NCBI GenBank assembly: GCA_036898135.1 | Contig: CM072512.1 | Location: forward strand, 42,687,944-42,751,943 | Reading direction: 5' to 3' | DNA length: 64,000 nt | DNA from: Oncomelania hupensis | Taxonomy: Eukaryota > Mollusca > Gastropoda > Littorinimorpha > Pomatiopsidae | Shown: piece after piece, positions 10,982 through 22,137 of the stretch | Layout of the letters: the number at the start of each line of letters is the position of its first letter | How positions within the stretch are numbered: the first letter of the stretch is position 1 | Made by a program: the position numbers and the translations under genes | The notes under the pieces: generated by a model | Databases searched by the model: none | What the model was told of the DNA's origin: nothing | Seen by the model: only the letters and a program-made list of their open reading frames with translations

Positions 10982-13017
10982 ATCTGCTGTTGCCAAAATG
11001 TTGCCCTATATTGCTGCTTCGGGGCACAACTTCTACACCAAGTCGGCCAGGTTGTACATACAGCAAATGATGGAGTTGAACAAAACCCACCCAGAAGTCT
11101 ATAACGATTTCATGATAGGCCATCACGTGATGAGGAGAAGCGATCGCTATTGGGCTGGTCTGTCGTGTGATCTGGTCATTGAGCAAACTTCGATAAGGAC
11201 GCTGAAGTAAATGGTAGCCTAACTAGAACGACAAAGGCTTGTTTGGCTTCTCTCTATGCCTGCTTGTGCAACAGCAAACCAGTGGATGCAATCCTTGACG
11301 CAAACAGAGTTCACAACAAGTGAACAGCACAAAGATTCTTCTAAAACAAGGCAAGAGAAAGACCACAAAGACACTTTGACAGTCATCAACTATGTTTCAT
11401 CAAGAAATCCGTTGTGCGCTGACATGAATCTTAGGTCTATTGCAACTGGCCAAGCAACTGACTCATTTGTCAATGCTGAACAAGCTGTTGAAATTGGTCA
11501 GCGCATTCTCCAAGGGATGACGGGTCAATCTGCAGCTGACGTGACGTTCAAGAAAAGCAATCAAGCAGTCACAATGGCGACAAAAACTGGAGTGACTATT
11601 GGCCAGGAAATGGTGCAAGTGGACCCGCAGTTATTGTTTCAAAGGTTGGTGCAAGTCGCTGGGAATGATACCAACAGGCTCGAGGAAATGTTTTACTATG
11701 AACTGGCCAATGTACCTGCCTCCTTGTTTGATTCGACAGGATTCCCCAAAGAAGCCAACAAACATACTCTTGCAGGATTTCTCTGGTCTGCTGTCAATGA
11801 AACTGCATATTTGCCAAGAGAAAGTGTGAAATATATTCTCGATGGTGGATCCCTTTTGCATCGCCTTCCATGGCCCAGAGGGTCGTCCTACAAAGATCTA
11901 GCAGAGATGTATGTCAGCTTTGTTGCTAAGAAACATACACTAGCTACAATCATTTTCGATGACTATGTTGATGGCCCAAGTACCAAAGATGTTGCCCATC
12001 TTCGAAGAAGCAAAGGCATGGTTGGGAGACATGTAGCCCTTGATCCTGACATGATCCTTTGCCAGACGAAGGAAATGTTCTTGGCCAACTGCGAAAACAA
12101 ACAGCAGTTTATTCATCTTTCGGCTGAGGCATTCGAGGCAAACAAATTTGTCACATTCCATGCAAAGGAAGATGCAGACTATATAATTGTCGCCAAAAGC
12201 TCTAGTGTCTGCAAAAGAATCGGCCACTGTAGTTGTCGGAGAAGACACTGACTTGCTAGTTCTACTTCTGCACCATGTGGAACCAACAATGCATGATGTG
12301 TTCTTTACATCAGGTTCCTACAAGAAGACAAAGTTGTGGGACATAAAGGCAAATCAGAAGCGCCTTGGAGCAACAGTCTGTAATAACATTCTTTTTGCCC
12401 ATGCATTCTGTGGATGCGACACGACATCTCATCCCTTCAACATCTCAAAATCACTCACAGTCAAGAGGCTTGATTCAGGAGAGCTCCTGGATGAGGCTAG
12501 AGTATTCAATGATAAGATGTCAAGTCATGATGCTGTTGCAGCGGCTGGTGAGAGGGTATTAACTATTTGTTCACCTGTACAGTAGAAAACGTTCTGACCT
12601 TGACCAAACTGCGGGTTGTCAAATATCAGCAAAAAGTGTCAGCAAGCCATACACAAATCCAAGCTAAAGTGCTCCCCCCAACAGCAGCAGCAGCTGAATT
12701 CCATGCCTATAGAACATTCTACCAAGTCCAGGCCGGAGTGGCTGAGTCTAGACAGAGACCATGGTCTATCACAAGTGGATTGGGGGTGGAAGTTACAGGA
12801 GGGCCGGCTACTTCCAATCACAACTAATAAGCTAGCTGCTCCCGAGGATATTTTGAATGTTATCCGCTGCTGCTGCAAGAAAGACTGCTCCACTGGCAGA
12901 TGCAGCTGCAGAAAGCACGGACTTACGTGCACCACAGCTGGTGGAGAATGCCGTGGAGTCAGCTGCACAAACTCTGTGGTTCAGCTGGATGACGAGTCGG
13001 ATTCTGAGAGCGACTAA

Positions 13018-13523
13018 GGCAGACCACTTTTATATTCTACTGGAAAACTAATCAATTGCATGGTTATTTTTTTTTCTTTATTTTGTGTGTCTTTCTTTTA
13101 ACTAATCCTTTTTCTTTTGTGAATTAGATAGAAGTCGAGTTTTACAATCGAGATCAAGATTTTAACGATCATCAGAATTTCGCATTTATACCCCTATGTT
13201 AATCACATTTTAATCCACAGTCAGAAATAATATTGACACAGAAAGGGTTGAAACAGATTTTCGGACTGTATATGTCAAGAGCTTTCATTTGACATGCAGC
13301 ATGATATGGTTTTGAATTACATGTTTATTTCAAGTAATCTCCCTTTGACGTTTTGAAGTGTGAAAAAACATAAGCACCAAAAATCATGTCTCAGACCCCT
13401 TTTTTTTACTGGGACATTTTATAGGTATTTCCGCATTGCTTAAAGAATATTTTTTACTGCATAGCATTTTTATAGGAATTAGTTGCTTATTTGGCTATTT
13501 ATTTCATTACCGGGACTAGACTA
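13018..13523. other. 3' flank of the Academ element, non-coding
   Basis: Untranslated sequence from the transposase stop to the right terminal inverted repeat. No gene is seen. Confidence 0.55.
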
Positions 13524-13526
13524 ACA

Positions 13527-13710
13527 GTGCAAGGAGGTAGAAGAAGAGGGAGACCGAAAAAGAGGTGGGAGGACAACATTCGAGAATGGACTGGTTTGAC
13601 ACTAAGCGAAACAATCAGGGTTGCTGAGGACAGGGAAAGATGGAGTATGCTGGTTAAACGATCATCTGTGTTGCTCCTACGACCTCCGAGTTACGGGATA
13701 GGATAGGGTA
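13527..13710 (+). mobile_element. LINE part 2: 3' end of the same non-LTR copy
   Basis: This is the continuation of 9129-9543 after the Academ insertion. It encodes VQGGRRRGRPKKRWEDNI through WTGLTLSETIRVAEDRERW and ends PPSYGIG plus stop. The 3' tail is ATAGGATAGGGTAGG followed directly by (ATT)n. With the Academ element and one ACA removed, the frame is continuous with the left fragment. Short-motif (GATAG)-type tails fit RTE-like LINEs, but the clade is inferred. Confidence 0.85.
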
Positions 13711-13712
13711 GG

Positions 13713-13780
<68 letters not shown>

Positions 13781-13782
13781 TT
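13711..13782. repeat. (ATT)n microsatellite at a LINE tail
   Basis: About 22 ATT triplets directly after the LINE 3' end. Confidence 0.97.
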
Positions 13783-13859
13783 TCACAATTATAAAAACAT
13801 CGACATCAATGTATTTTACTTCAAGAGCAAAAAGGTATTGTTCTCAGTGTTCTTCTAAT

Positions 13860-13900
13860 GAAACAACAACAACAGCAACAACAACATAATCATCATCATC

Positions 13901-13987
<87 letters not shown>

Positions 13988-13990
13988 AAG

Positions 13991-14027
<37 letters not shown>

Positions 14028-14032
14028 CTACA

Positions 14033-14096
<64 letters not shown>

Positions 14097-14097
14097 T
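13860..14097. repeat. Compound trinucleotide microsatellite
   Basis: Successive blocks of (CAA), (CAT), (AAT), (AAG), (AAC) and (TAC) triplets. Each block differs from the next by one base of the triplet, which suggests growth by stepwise mutation and slippage. The poly-Val/Leu/Phe frame is an artefact. Confidence 0.97.
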
Positions 14098-15239
14098 CAC
14101 ACGGGTTTATAAAAACTTACGTGTCTCCCATATTTATTTATATAATAATGTACCATAATTATATAAAATCGATGCTCATATTACATCGATGCAGAAGCAC
14201 AAGCGCCATATATCTTATATAATAAAACGTATTCTCTTTTCCATGGCTCTCCCCAAAAGTTCTAAGCAATAAAAACTCTATGATGATGATGGTGAAGTAG
14301 ACAGTTTTTGCTGCCGAGGGCTACAAAACTCGATCCTGACGAATTGAATAACAGTCACTGATGCCATGGCAGCCTGTTGCTTTCAAACAGAGTTTCCTGT
14401 GTCTGCATCTAGCTGTGCACCTCGCTCAAACACAGGCTCACAAGCTTCCGCCCAGATAAAATAAAAGGAAAATGCTAACTGGAAATCGAGAAGAAAAAAA
14501 CAACAGAGAATTACAGGTAAACAATTCTTTCTTTCCTTCTTTCTTTCTTTTTTTCTACCCCCTTTTTTTATTCATAATATTCATTCGTTCCTTTCCTTAA
14601 CACTTTAAAGGCAGGGTATCGTTTTGTAATATTTCCTTATTATTCGTTTCTAGCCGTCATCTCTTCTTTTCTATATTTCTGTTTTACCGAGGTTGTTTGT
14701 CATTCCTGACAAAGAGACATTTAAAAATCTCAAAAGCTCGAACATGGTGTTGAGTCTGCTTAATCCTTATAACAACAACAAAAAAAAAACACCTCAATTC
14801 AATACAATTCAATAATTTATGTTTTTGATGTCTTTTCGCATACATATGATTTTATACTATACACACGTACGTGGACATACAAACATAAAAACAAATCTAA
14901 CAATTTAAAGTTGAACCAAAACCATAAAAATAACCAATGTATTCAAGACGTGTAAACTGATATTTCTGATTCTCAGTGCATGTCACACTTTTCTGCTATC
15001 CTATGCACCAACGGGAATCCCCTCTATGAAAAATACTTCCGGTTTTTTTTTCTCCGCGTGTTTTAGTGAGTTATTTCCAACTAATTCAAGAATAATAACA
15101 TGTGTCACTGGCCACCTGTATCGTACCCTCACATATTTTTATTTTTTTTGCTGCAGTTTATTATCCCTTTCTATCGCCAGTGGCGCGCCTAAACCCTACC
15201 TACCTAACATTATTTGTGAATTTTTGAAAAATATTCGGA
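14098..15239. other. Non-coding stretch, nothing recognised
   Basis: AT-rich DNA without supported genes. The region near 14690-14760 (CATTCCTGACAAAGAGACAT) resembles tails of some retroelements, but I cannot place it. Confidence 0.4.
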
Positions 15240-15356
15240 AAAGCATAACACCCAGATGCTGGCTCGAACCCACACCTGTCAGGCGCCATTGGTTTCTGGC
15301 TTGTGGACAAGGCAAGTTAGTCCCGCCTTAGCCCACTTGGCCACAACGCTAACCTA
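15240..15356 (-). mobile_element. tRNA-derived SINE head (type II-like)
   Basis: On the minus strand the sequence reads GTTGTGGCCAAGTGGGCTAA with an A-box-like start, a long variable-arm-like region, and B box GGGTTCGAGCC near 15271. The spacing between boxes is larger than in class I tRNAs, as in Leu/Ser tRNAs. No cloverleaf closes properly, so I call it a SINE head or fragment. The body toward 15180 is not defined. Confidence 0.55.
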
Positions 15357-15373
15357 ACATAGTCAGTTACTTC

Positions 15374-15709
15374 GTGTTTTGTGAAGGTTGCGACGGCGAA
15401 GCTATGGAAAACTACAAGAGTTTTCAGGTCCTGTTTCACTTTCTGTCGATGATCGACGCACCTCCGAAGTCGCCACAAATACAGGCCTCTACGATTGTTT
15501 TTTGCATTCTTTCACTGAGCATGTACTTCCTCCACCGTTTTTATACTTATCCCACTCGTTTTCTGGCTCTAACAATCGTCGTTTTCGGCAATTTGCCATA
15601 TTTAAAAGTCACGCATCAAGCTTTGATAAAAGCAAAACAAGCCAAACCGGAACTTGGTTCATATAACCTCGTTTTAATTTATAATGGCGATACCCACGAG
15701 TTTTTATGA
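15374..15709 (+). other. Hypothetical open frame of 111 codons, doubtful
   Basis: The frame starts MFCEGCDGEAMENY and has a hydrophobic stretch from about residue 42 to 75 that could form one or two membrane helices. It has no recognised domain and no clear codon bias, and it overlaps another open frame. It lies beside a SINE fragment. It could be chance; I give no function. Confidence 0.15.
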
Positions 15710-16140
15710 GAGGTGCCGGAAAGTTGTGAATAGTGTCCATGGTTAAAGGCAGGAAGTAGAGGCTGCCGCTGACCTTCGGCCAGCCTGGAGTGGAGAAGGG
15801 AAGGGGGGAGAAATGGCACCACAGGTAACCTTGTCTCCTCATCCTGCTTTCCTCCTGTCTGTAGCACGATAGTGGGAACGAGCCTTTTGTTCCTACGCGA
15901 ATAGGAATGAATACAGCAAGAGTATAGTTTCCCTTGATCTTTGTCGTTCAAGACTGCTTTCTAACTCCACACAGCGTAGCTGAGACTCGCCGAAGCTAAC
16001 GTTTTCCTCTCACAATATTGTTACAGAAGAGGCATATGCATAGTAATAGGCAAAGGGAAACCTCGCCGTGTGTTTCAGTTCACTAGACCCTATAAACAAT
16101 GACTAACTGACTAAATAACTAACTAACCTGTAATTTCATT
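15710..16140. other. Non-coding stretch
   Basis: No gene is seen. The end (about 16064-16125) has CTAGACCCTATAAACAATGA followed by ACTAACTGACTAA-type repeats. Similar wording follows R1 copy 2 near 16720. Confidence 0.45.
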
Positions 16141-16740
16141 TTTGGTCCCCCTTGAGGGTGCCGGTGGTTTCAGTATAAATAGTATCCCACTTTCTGGAAA
16201 TTTAGTGCTTTAAATGCCCACTGTCGCTGTCTTTCTCCTTTGTTCTTTCTCATTCCTACTCTGTTCTATCAATCTACTATACTATCTTCTTCTTCGCTAG
16301 ACCAGTCACATACCTTTTTTCTGGAAAACTCTTCCGAGACAAAACTCCTCATTTGTGTGTGAGGTCTGTTGGATCAGCTTGGGAGTATTGGACGCTTTTC
16401 GCCAGGTGGTCACTGGGGCTTCCTATGATGTTATTATTTGGCAATGTAGGCATTTTTTATGTATGTGTTTTGTTGATATTATATAATGATGTTTATATTC
16501 TATTTTGTTTTTGTAAACGGGGGTTCGATAAAATAGCGTAAAGCCTCAGCGTCCACTGCTTGGGATGTCTTTATTGTAAAGTGACCGGCTGGTGGAGTGC
16601 CTTCAGTGTTACCACTAGGGTTGTTTCAGCAGATCTTTTATGCGGATCGGGGGCGAGTCCTCCATCAACGAAGTTGTGGTCTTGATTTTGTGGTCCTGAT
16701 TCGGCTCTTTGCAGTCCGCTGGACCCTGTAAGCAATGAAT
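16141..16740 (+). repeat. Interspersed repeat R1, copy 2, with inner insertion
   Basis: It matches copy 1 (5590-6030) from the GTGCCGGTGGTTTCAGTATA region through AGACCAGTCACATACC, AGGTCTGTTGGATCAGCTTG and GCCAGGTGGTCACT. It is then interrupted at about 16418-16553 by roughly 135 bp of AT-rich sequence. It resumes at GGGATGTCTTTATTGTAAAG and runs to GCAGATCTTTTATGCGGATC. The end differs from copy 1: it reads TTTGCAGTCCGCTGGACCCT, a phrase that also occurs at 52003-52022. Confidence 0.75.
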
Positions 16741-17044
16741 AACTTACTAAAATTCCTTTTTGGAGGTAATAAAGAGGTGTTGCGTTGTAAACTAATACAT
16801 GTTCTGGTCTTGTCTCACCAGTGTGTAAGAAAAGCTGGAAGGGGGCGAATGGTGGTGGTGTGAGTGGTGAAGGCGGGATTGGGATATGACAGGGGGATGG
16901 AAGGATGGGGGGGGGGGGGGGGGCGGAGACAAAGAGATGTTTAGTGGATATATCTCCTACTAAAGTCGTTAATAGCTGTGCGACGTTCGGTGTCTATCTT
17001 TCTGCAATCATTCCCTTCTTCAGCCTACTTTTTTCTGACAATTA
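16741..17044. other. Non-coding stretch with an 18-base G-run
   Basis: An uninterrupted G homopolymer of about 17-18 bases lies near 16906-16923. Otherwise nothing is recognised. Confidence 0.6.
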
Positions 17045-17320
17045 ACTGTATGAAACGGAAACTCCGATGGTATGGCCACGCCACCAGAGCTTCAGGCCTT
17101 GCAAAAACCATCCTGCAAGGCACGGTGCAAGGAGGCAGAAGAAGAGGGAGACAGAAAAAGAGGTGGAAGGACAACATTCGAGAATGGGCTGGTTTGACAC
17201 TGAACAAAACCATGAGGGTTACTGAGAACAGAGAAAGATGGAGTACGCTGGTGAAACGATCATCTTTGGTGCCTCAACGACCTTTGATTTACGGGTAGGA
17301 TAGGATAGGGTAGGAACTGT
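17045..17320 (+). mobile_element. 5'-truncated LINE 3' end
   Basis: An open frame through RKLRWYGHATRASGLAKTIL, then GGRRRGRQKKRWKDNI, then WAGLTLNKTMRVTENRERW, ending PLIYG plus stop at 17298. The tail is GGATAGGATAGGGTAGG. It belongs to the same family as 9129-13710, 18060-19477 and 58591-59655, and keeps the frame uninterrupted over this short piece. Confidence 0.85.
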
Positions 17321-18030
17321 ATGATCAGGTTAATAATCTACAAGAACGTTCTTGTTGTACAACAACAAAAAACCTGACACTTCTGTTCTTTTTCTTCTTC
17401 GTCCTCCTCTTCTTTTTTCTCAGGCTCCTCCTCCAACTTCTTCTCGCAACATCGTTTCCTCACTGTGGTTACTAGGTTTCGGATCGACCGATAAAATCCC
17501 AGCTTATTCCACAAAATACAAGAGTAAACTGGTCTACGGTAAGGAAATACCTGTCTAAAGCTGGCTCCCGCGGTGGAGGAGGTTCGTAGGTACATGAAAG
17601 GCGAACAGCACACCTGTCTACGCTCAAAGAGTATCATCAAAGCTTCTGGCATCCTCCATTTCTTCAGTTCCACTTAGGCGAAGGCGGCGTAACATTATGC
17701 TCAGTTTGAGTGTCGACATGGAGAGCTGTTGTATGAACGAGTATATTAAGAAGCGAATAGTAGACTTACACTTCTAAGTCATAAGCTTAAATATATATGG
17801 TATGTTATTAATTAAAAGTGCGATCGCAGTTGAGCTTACGTAGAAGTCAACTATGTGACACAGTGTGTTGCTCATGCATGACTGACTGTGAGACTTATTT
17901 AAAAGAAATAAGATGTTAGTTAGGCTTAACAAACATTTTACCACTGGCACTGTCTAAAATTAGACCTAATAATCACAACAAAACATTGAAAGTGGAGTTC
18001 ACATTCAATTTGCACGTATTTTGTTCCTAG
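17321..18030. other. Non-coding stretch, nothing recognised
   Basis: A pyrimidine-rich part (17385-17450) is followed by AT-rich sequence. No supported gene. Confidence 0.4.
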
Positions 18031-18059
18031 CACCCAGCGCGGCTAGCGGGCGGTTTTAT

Positions 18060-19477
18060 GAATGACGTTTCAAAGTTTTCGGATGTCACCATTGACACTG
18101 TTATCTGTAACAAGATCTGGCAGAGTGGGGAATGGCCCACACCATGGACCCAGGCGCTTGTCATCACACTTCCCAAAAAGAGTAACCTTCAGGAGTCTGA
18201 AAACTAAAAAACCATCAGCCTCATCAGCCATTATAGCAAAGTCCTCTGAAAGTAATACTCAACAGGTTGAAACCCCAAGCTGAACAAATCATAGCTGAAG
18301 AACAAGCAGGATTCAGGGCAGGGCGAAGTACCACTGAACAGATTTTCAACATCAGAATAATCTGCGGGAAATACATACAGCACCAACATCTATATAATAT
18401 GTTTGTAGACTTCAAAGAAGAGTTTGACCGAGTCTGCCATGCAGCTCTGTGGGCAAACATGAGAGTGTACAACATCAGCCCTAACATTATTGAAGTCATC
18501 AAAAGCCTGTATAATCAGTGCAGTTTTCCACAACAGCGCCATCTGGAACTGGTTCAGAGCAACAATCGGTGTGCGTCAAAGATGCCTACTTTTTTCCAAC
18601 ACTCTTCAACATCTTCCTGGAGCGCATCATGTCAGATGTCCTTGCAGATCACGAAGGCACAGTCAGCATAGAGGGTAAAGCAATCTCCAACCTCCATTTT
18701 GCGGATGACATTGATGGATTGGCTGGAGAGGAACAAGAACTTGAACAGCTGGTACAGAGGCTTGACACCACCTCCAGAGCCTATGGAATGGAAATAAGTG
18801 CAGAGAAGACCAAATTGTTGACCAACAACACCAATGGCATCAACACGGACATCAAAGTCCAAGGCCAATCCCTCAACACTGTGCATAGCTTCAAATATTT
18901 AGGAGCCATTGTATCAGACAATGGGTCTCGAAAGGACGTCCTCTCCAGATTCGCACAAACAACTGCTGCCCTTACAAGGTTGAGGCCCATTTGCAAAGAC
19001 AGAACCATCAGTCTAAGTTCCAAAGTAAGGTTACTGCGCTCTCTTGTCGTCTCCATCTTCCTATACTCTTGCGAAACGTGGACCCTCACAGCAGAACTAC
19101 AACGAAGAATACAAAGCATGGAGATGAGGTGCTACAAAAGACTTCTGGGCATTGATTTCCTATACCCAGACTATCACCAACAACGATAGACCATCACACA
19201 GGCCATTGGACAACACGATGACCTGCTCACAGTGGTGAAGAAATGGAAAATCCGATGGTATGGCCACGTCACAGAGCATCAGGCCTTGCAAAGACCATTC
19301 TGAGGCAGAAGAAGAGGGAGACAAAAAAAGAGGTGGGATGTCAACATTCGAGAATGGACTGGCATGACGCTGAGCGAAGCCATGAGGGTTGCTGAGGAAA
19401 GAGAAAGATGGAGCAAGTTGGTAAAACGATCATCTGTGGTGCCCCAACGACCTTTGAGTTACGGGATAGGATAGGAA
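18060..19477 (+). pseudogene. Non-LTR (LINE) reverse transcriptase, degenerate
   Basis: This is the most complete copy of the main LINE family here. In order it shows a start region with IWQSGEWPTPWTQALVI in one frame, EEQAGFRAGRSTTEQIF, FVDFKEEFDRV (motif A region, catalytic Asp), and LHFADDIDGLAGEEQELEQL (motif C with the DD pair near 18704). It continues with SFKYLGAIVSDNGS, CETWTLTAELQRRIQ, the RKLRWYGHV-like block and the RRRGRQKKRWD block, ending LSYGIG and an ATAGGATAGG tail. The frame changes near 18240, 18520 and 19160, and has internal stops near 18208 and 18250. The endonuclease domain is absent. The clade is probably RTE-like, by inference. Confidence 0.85.
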
Positions 19478-19489
19478 ACGACAGGAACA

Positions 19490-20120
19490 GTCTCTACGTT
19501 ATATGTGCAAGAGTTAAGCGCGACCTGCTGCAGTCAAGTGGTAGAAGTGACTACTTTATTTTCTAATACCTAACCAATGCCAACGACAGAAACAATTTGG
19601 GTGCATGGGTAATCATTACAGCTGCTGCTTTACATTTAACTGGACCTTGATGCTCTAGCAGAGTTGTGACTCCATTTTCTCGCACGAGAGTATAACACAA
19701 GGTCTAGATTGTGCACGCATGAATTTCATTGCACGGACTTTGAAGATCCTGACGTTTTTGGCCTAAATGGGTGAATGCCAGATACACCAAAACAACTACC
19801 TGCACATCCTCAAATATGGTGATAACTTAGGGTGAAATGGAAAACAGCCACATATCACAAAGATCTCACCAGTGTGTTGTCACCTAATTCTTGCCTATGA
19901 ACAGAAGAAGGAGGAGGAGGAGAAGGAGAAGGAGGAGAAAAAGAATTATTGAATGAGTGAACATTGAAGTTTAGCGTCTACACCCACCATTGGCGATATG
20001 GCAGAAGGGGATAACTATCCCAGGGAACAAGGGGTAGGACCTAAATCAACACTGAACCACAAGAGCAATCATAGTGCTAAAATGTACTGTGACAAATTGC
20101 CACTTTTTATTTCGCCCACT
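19490..20120. other. Non-coding stretch, nothing recognised
   Basis: No supported gene. A purine-rich GGA/GAA block lies at 19905-19945. Confidence 0.45.
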
Positions 20121-20157
20121 ACGGGAAGAAGAAGAAGAAGAAGAAGAAGAAGAAGAA

Positions 20158-20229
<72 letters not shown>
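20121..20229. repeat. (GAA)n-(GAT)n microsatellite
   Basis: About 12 GAA triplets followed by about 23 GAT triplets. Poly-His, poly-Ile and poly-Phe frames are artefacts. Confidence 0.97.
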
Positions 20230-21042
20230 CAACAATAGCAGCGGCAACACCAATAACAACCAGAAGTTCATAGCCCTTTGCTTCTGCTTGAGTCGGTAGT
20301 CTGACTGAAGGCATTCGCACTCGAGCAGCTTTTGTGGTGTTGAAGTTCTGGAACTGAGAGAGTTGTGCAACTCCTTTGCTGCTGCTACCTGGCAAAACAC
20401 CTGTGTCCCTGATTATAATGCCAAGATAGACATTCTTCCACGCCGACTGGCATTCCTTCCTCGCCTGCTTCTGTCTACACAGGCTGATGAGCTCTATGGG
20501 TACCCATTGCCAGCTCCAAAGAGACGAGGTTTAGATAATGAGAACCAGAAGTGGAAGTGGTGATTAGACGGAGTGAGGAGGGGAGAAAGTGGAGGAGGTG
20601 GTGATGAAGCTGAGATGTGAAGGAGGAGAGGAGGATTGTGATTGAAGAAGAGGAGATAGCTAGAAAAGGGAGCTGGTGACGCCAAGGAGGAGGAGGAGGA
20701 GGAGGAGAAGGAGGAGAAGGAGGAGAAGGAGTTAGATAATGAGAAATCGAGAAAGAGGGAATGGTTGGTTATAAGAGAATAAAAGTGAATGGGCAGTGTT
20801 GGTTGACTGGTGGTGTTGTGGGAGTGACGGTGTGGTGATGGTGTGGTGATGGTGGTGGTGGTCGTGGTGGTGGGATGGTGATGGTGGTGGTGGTGGTGAT
20901 GAGATGAGATAGAGGAGGATTTGTGAATGAGAAGGAAGAGGAGGCTGTGGGCAAGAATTACGTACAGGAGGAAAGCTTGACGTTTTGGTCTGCAGAAAAC
21001 GGTAACCTCAAAACTATACGAGGAGGAGGATTAGGAGGAGAG
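20230..21042. other. Non-coding, purine-rich on the + strand
   Basis: From about 20560 to 21040 the + strand is strongly G/A- and GGT-rich, with (GGA)n near 20683-20730 and (GGTGAT)-like tracts near 20830-20905. A frame at 20363-20563 (WQNTCVPDYNAKIDILPRRL) has no recognised domain. Confidence 0.5.
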
Positions 21043-21342
21043 AGGAGGTAAGGTAAAGGTAAAGGTAGTCCCATAGCCTTGTGGCCGTAGGGGAGCGTGA
21101 TGTTGGAGATCACACTTATCTTGGGCCAGCGTAATGAGGGTGATGCCCAACTCTCTCCCTCGCTGCTTTACCTTCCCCACCCTCAAGAGAGTAGGTACTC
21201 AATCACAGTTGAGTCAACTGGGGGCGTTGTTGTTTGTCGCTTCACACCTTAGCGGTCACCCATCCAAGTGCTAACCGCACCGGACGGTGCTTCACTTTCG
21301 ACACAGTAGCGAGTGCTCCAACCACTGCACTATCCGACACCC
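21043..21342 (-). mobile_element. SINE with a 5S rRNA-like segment
   Basis: On the minus strand, from about 21342, it reads GGGTGTCGGATAGTGCAGTGG with a tRNA A-box-like TAGTGCAGTGGTTGGAGC, then GGTTAGCACTTGGATGGGTG followed by ACCG (about 21245-21290). The latter closely resembles the box C region of metazoan 5S rRNA (GGTTAGTACTTGGATGGG). A unique body follows, and the tail at 21043-21065 is a short AAAGGT/TTTACC-type repeat. I interpret it as a SINE whose promoter includes a 5S-like portion. Confidence 0.65.
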
Positions 21343-21715
21343 CAAGAGGAATGTGAATGAGTAGGAAGAGGTTTATGACAACGATGAAGAAGATGAGGAG
21401 GAAGATGGGAATGGAAAGTTTTGTTTGCACACAATGATTAGCTAATAATTAAAGGAGTGATTAGGAGGAAGAGAGAGATAAGGAAGAGGAGAGAGGGAAG
21501 GGAGGAAGGTAATGTGAATGAGGACGGAGGAGATTGCTGTGGACAAGAATGAAGTAAAAGGGGCGGCGCGGAAGGATCGAAGATAATTTTTTTTTGGTCT
21601 GCACAAAATAACGATAAGCTAACAACCAAAGGATGTCTAACGCGGCACAAAGAGAAGAAAAAGGAGAATGGATGTCCCGGTAATGATATCCCCGGCAAAA
21701 ATTTAATAATCTCTG
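21343..21715. other. Non-coding, purine-rich
   Basis: G/A-rich + strand with GGAAGAGAGAG-type tracts. A SINE-like body may be present, but I see no boxes. No supported gene. Confidence 0.45.
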
Positions 21716-22137
21716 AAGAAGAAGAAGAAGAAGAAGAAGAAGAAGAAGAACTGCCTTGAAGGAGGAGTGGCTCCTTTTTGTCTTCACACAAATGGCTGTG
21801 CTGAAACTACAGACGAAGTCTTCATAATGAGTAGCACAACAACCAAACAAAAAGAGCAGAGAAGAAGAAGAAGAAGAAGAAGAAGAAGAAGAAGAAGAAG
21901 AAGAAGAAGAAGAAGAAGAAGAAGAAGAAGAAGAAGAAGAAGAAGAAGAGCAACAACAACAACGACGACGACAACAACAACAAGACGAAGAAGACGAAGA
22001 ACAACAACAACATGAACAAGAACATGAACAAGAACAATAAGAACTAGAACAAATACAAGGAAAACAACAAGAAGAACAACAAACAAAAAATGAACAAGAA
22101 CAAGAACAATAAGAACAACAACAACAACAACAACAAA
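21716..22137. repeat. (GAA)n and AAC/AAG compound microsatellites
   Basis: (GAA)n at 21716-21750 and 21861-21950, then mixed (CAA), (GAC), (AAG) and ACATGAACAAGA-type blocks to 22137. Poly-Arg, poly-Ser and Cys-rich frames on either strand are artefacts of these triplets. Confidence 0.95.

Larger units (their letters stand above)
9774..13017 (+). pseudogene. Academ transposase with XPG-like and Cys-rich domains, broken
   Basis: The gene is spread over several frames. 9774-9911 gives an N-terminal helix-rich part (SGLQEAIETVYAANSAVH). 10430-10769 gives an acidic region and the LWIQY segment, and 10998-11205 continues with LPYIAASGHNFYTKSARLYI. The longest piece, 11256-12251, ends in DADYIIV. 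The frame then shifts near 12200 into the XPG-like segment with GEDTDLLVLLLHH and HAFCGCDTTS (about 12200-12580). Further shifts near 12585 and 12740 lead to the C-terminus, where the cysteine cluster runs 12866-12990 (CCCKKDC, CSCRKHG, CRGVSC) before an acidic tail and the stop at about 13017. SINE insertions at 9912 and 10781 also break it. The gene is certainly non-functional as it stands. The same protein type is familiar to me as a multi-copy uncharacterised family in cnidarians and molluscs. Confidence 0.7.
9544..13523 (+). mobile_element. Academ-type DNA transposon inserted in a LINE
   Basis: The element is delimited by the split LINE reading frame and a 3-bp target duplication ACA. 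The ends form a short imperfect inverted repeat: TAGTCCAATCC on the left and TAGTCTAGTCC on the right strand (9 of 11). It holds one decayed gene in the + orientation with an XPG-like nuclease segment (VVVGEDTDLLVLLL) and a C-terminal cluster of eight or more cysteines. Academ elements are known for 3-4 bp duplications and a transposase with XPG nuclease and Cys8 finger, so I assign it there by inference. Two SINEs have inserted in it (9912-10406 and 10781-10981). Confidence 0.72.

Noticed and set aside
15374..15709. Host membrane protein gene
   Set aside because: One 111-codon frame with a hydrophobic part is not enough; no splice sites, homology or codon signal seen.
20363..20563. 66-codon frame (WQNTCVPDYNAKIDILPRR)
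   Set aside because: No recognised domain and no supporting context; could be a gene remnant but cannot be shown.
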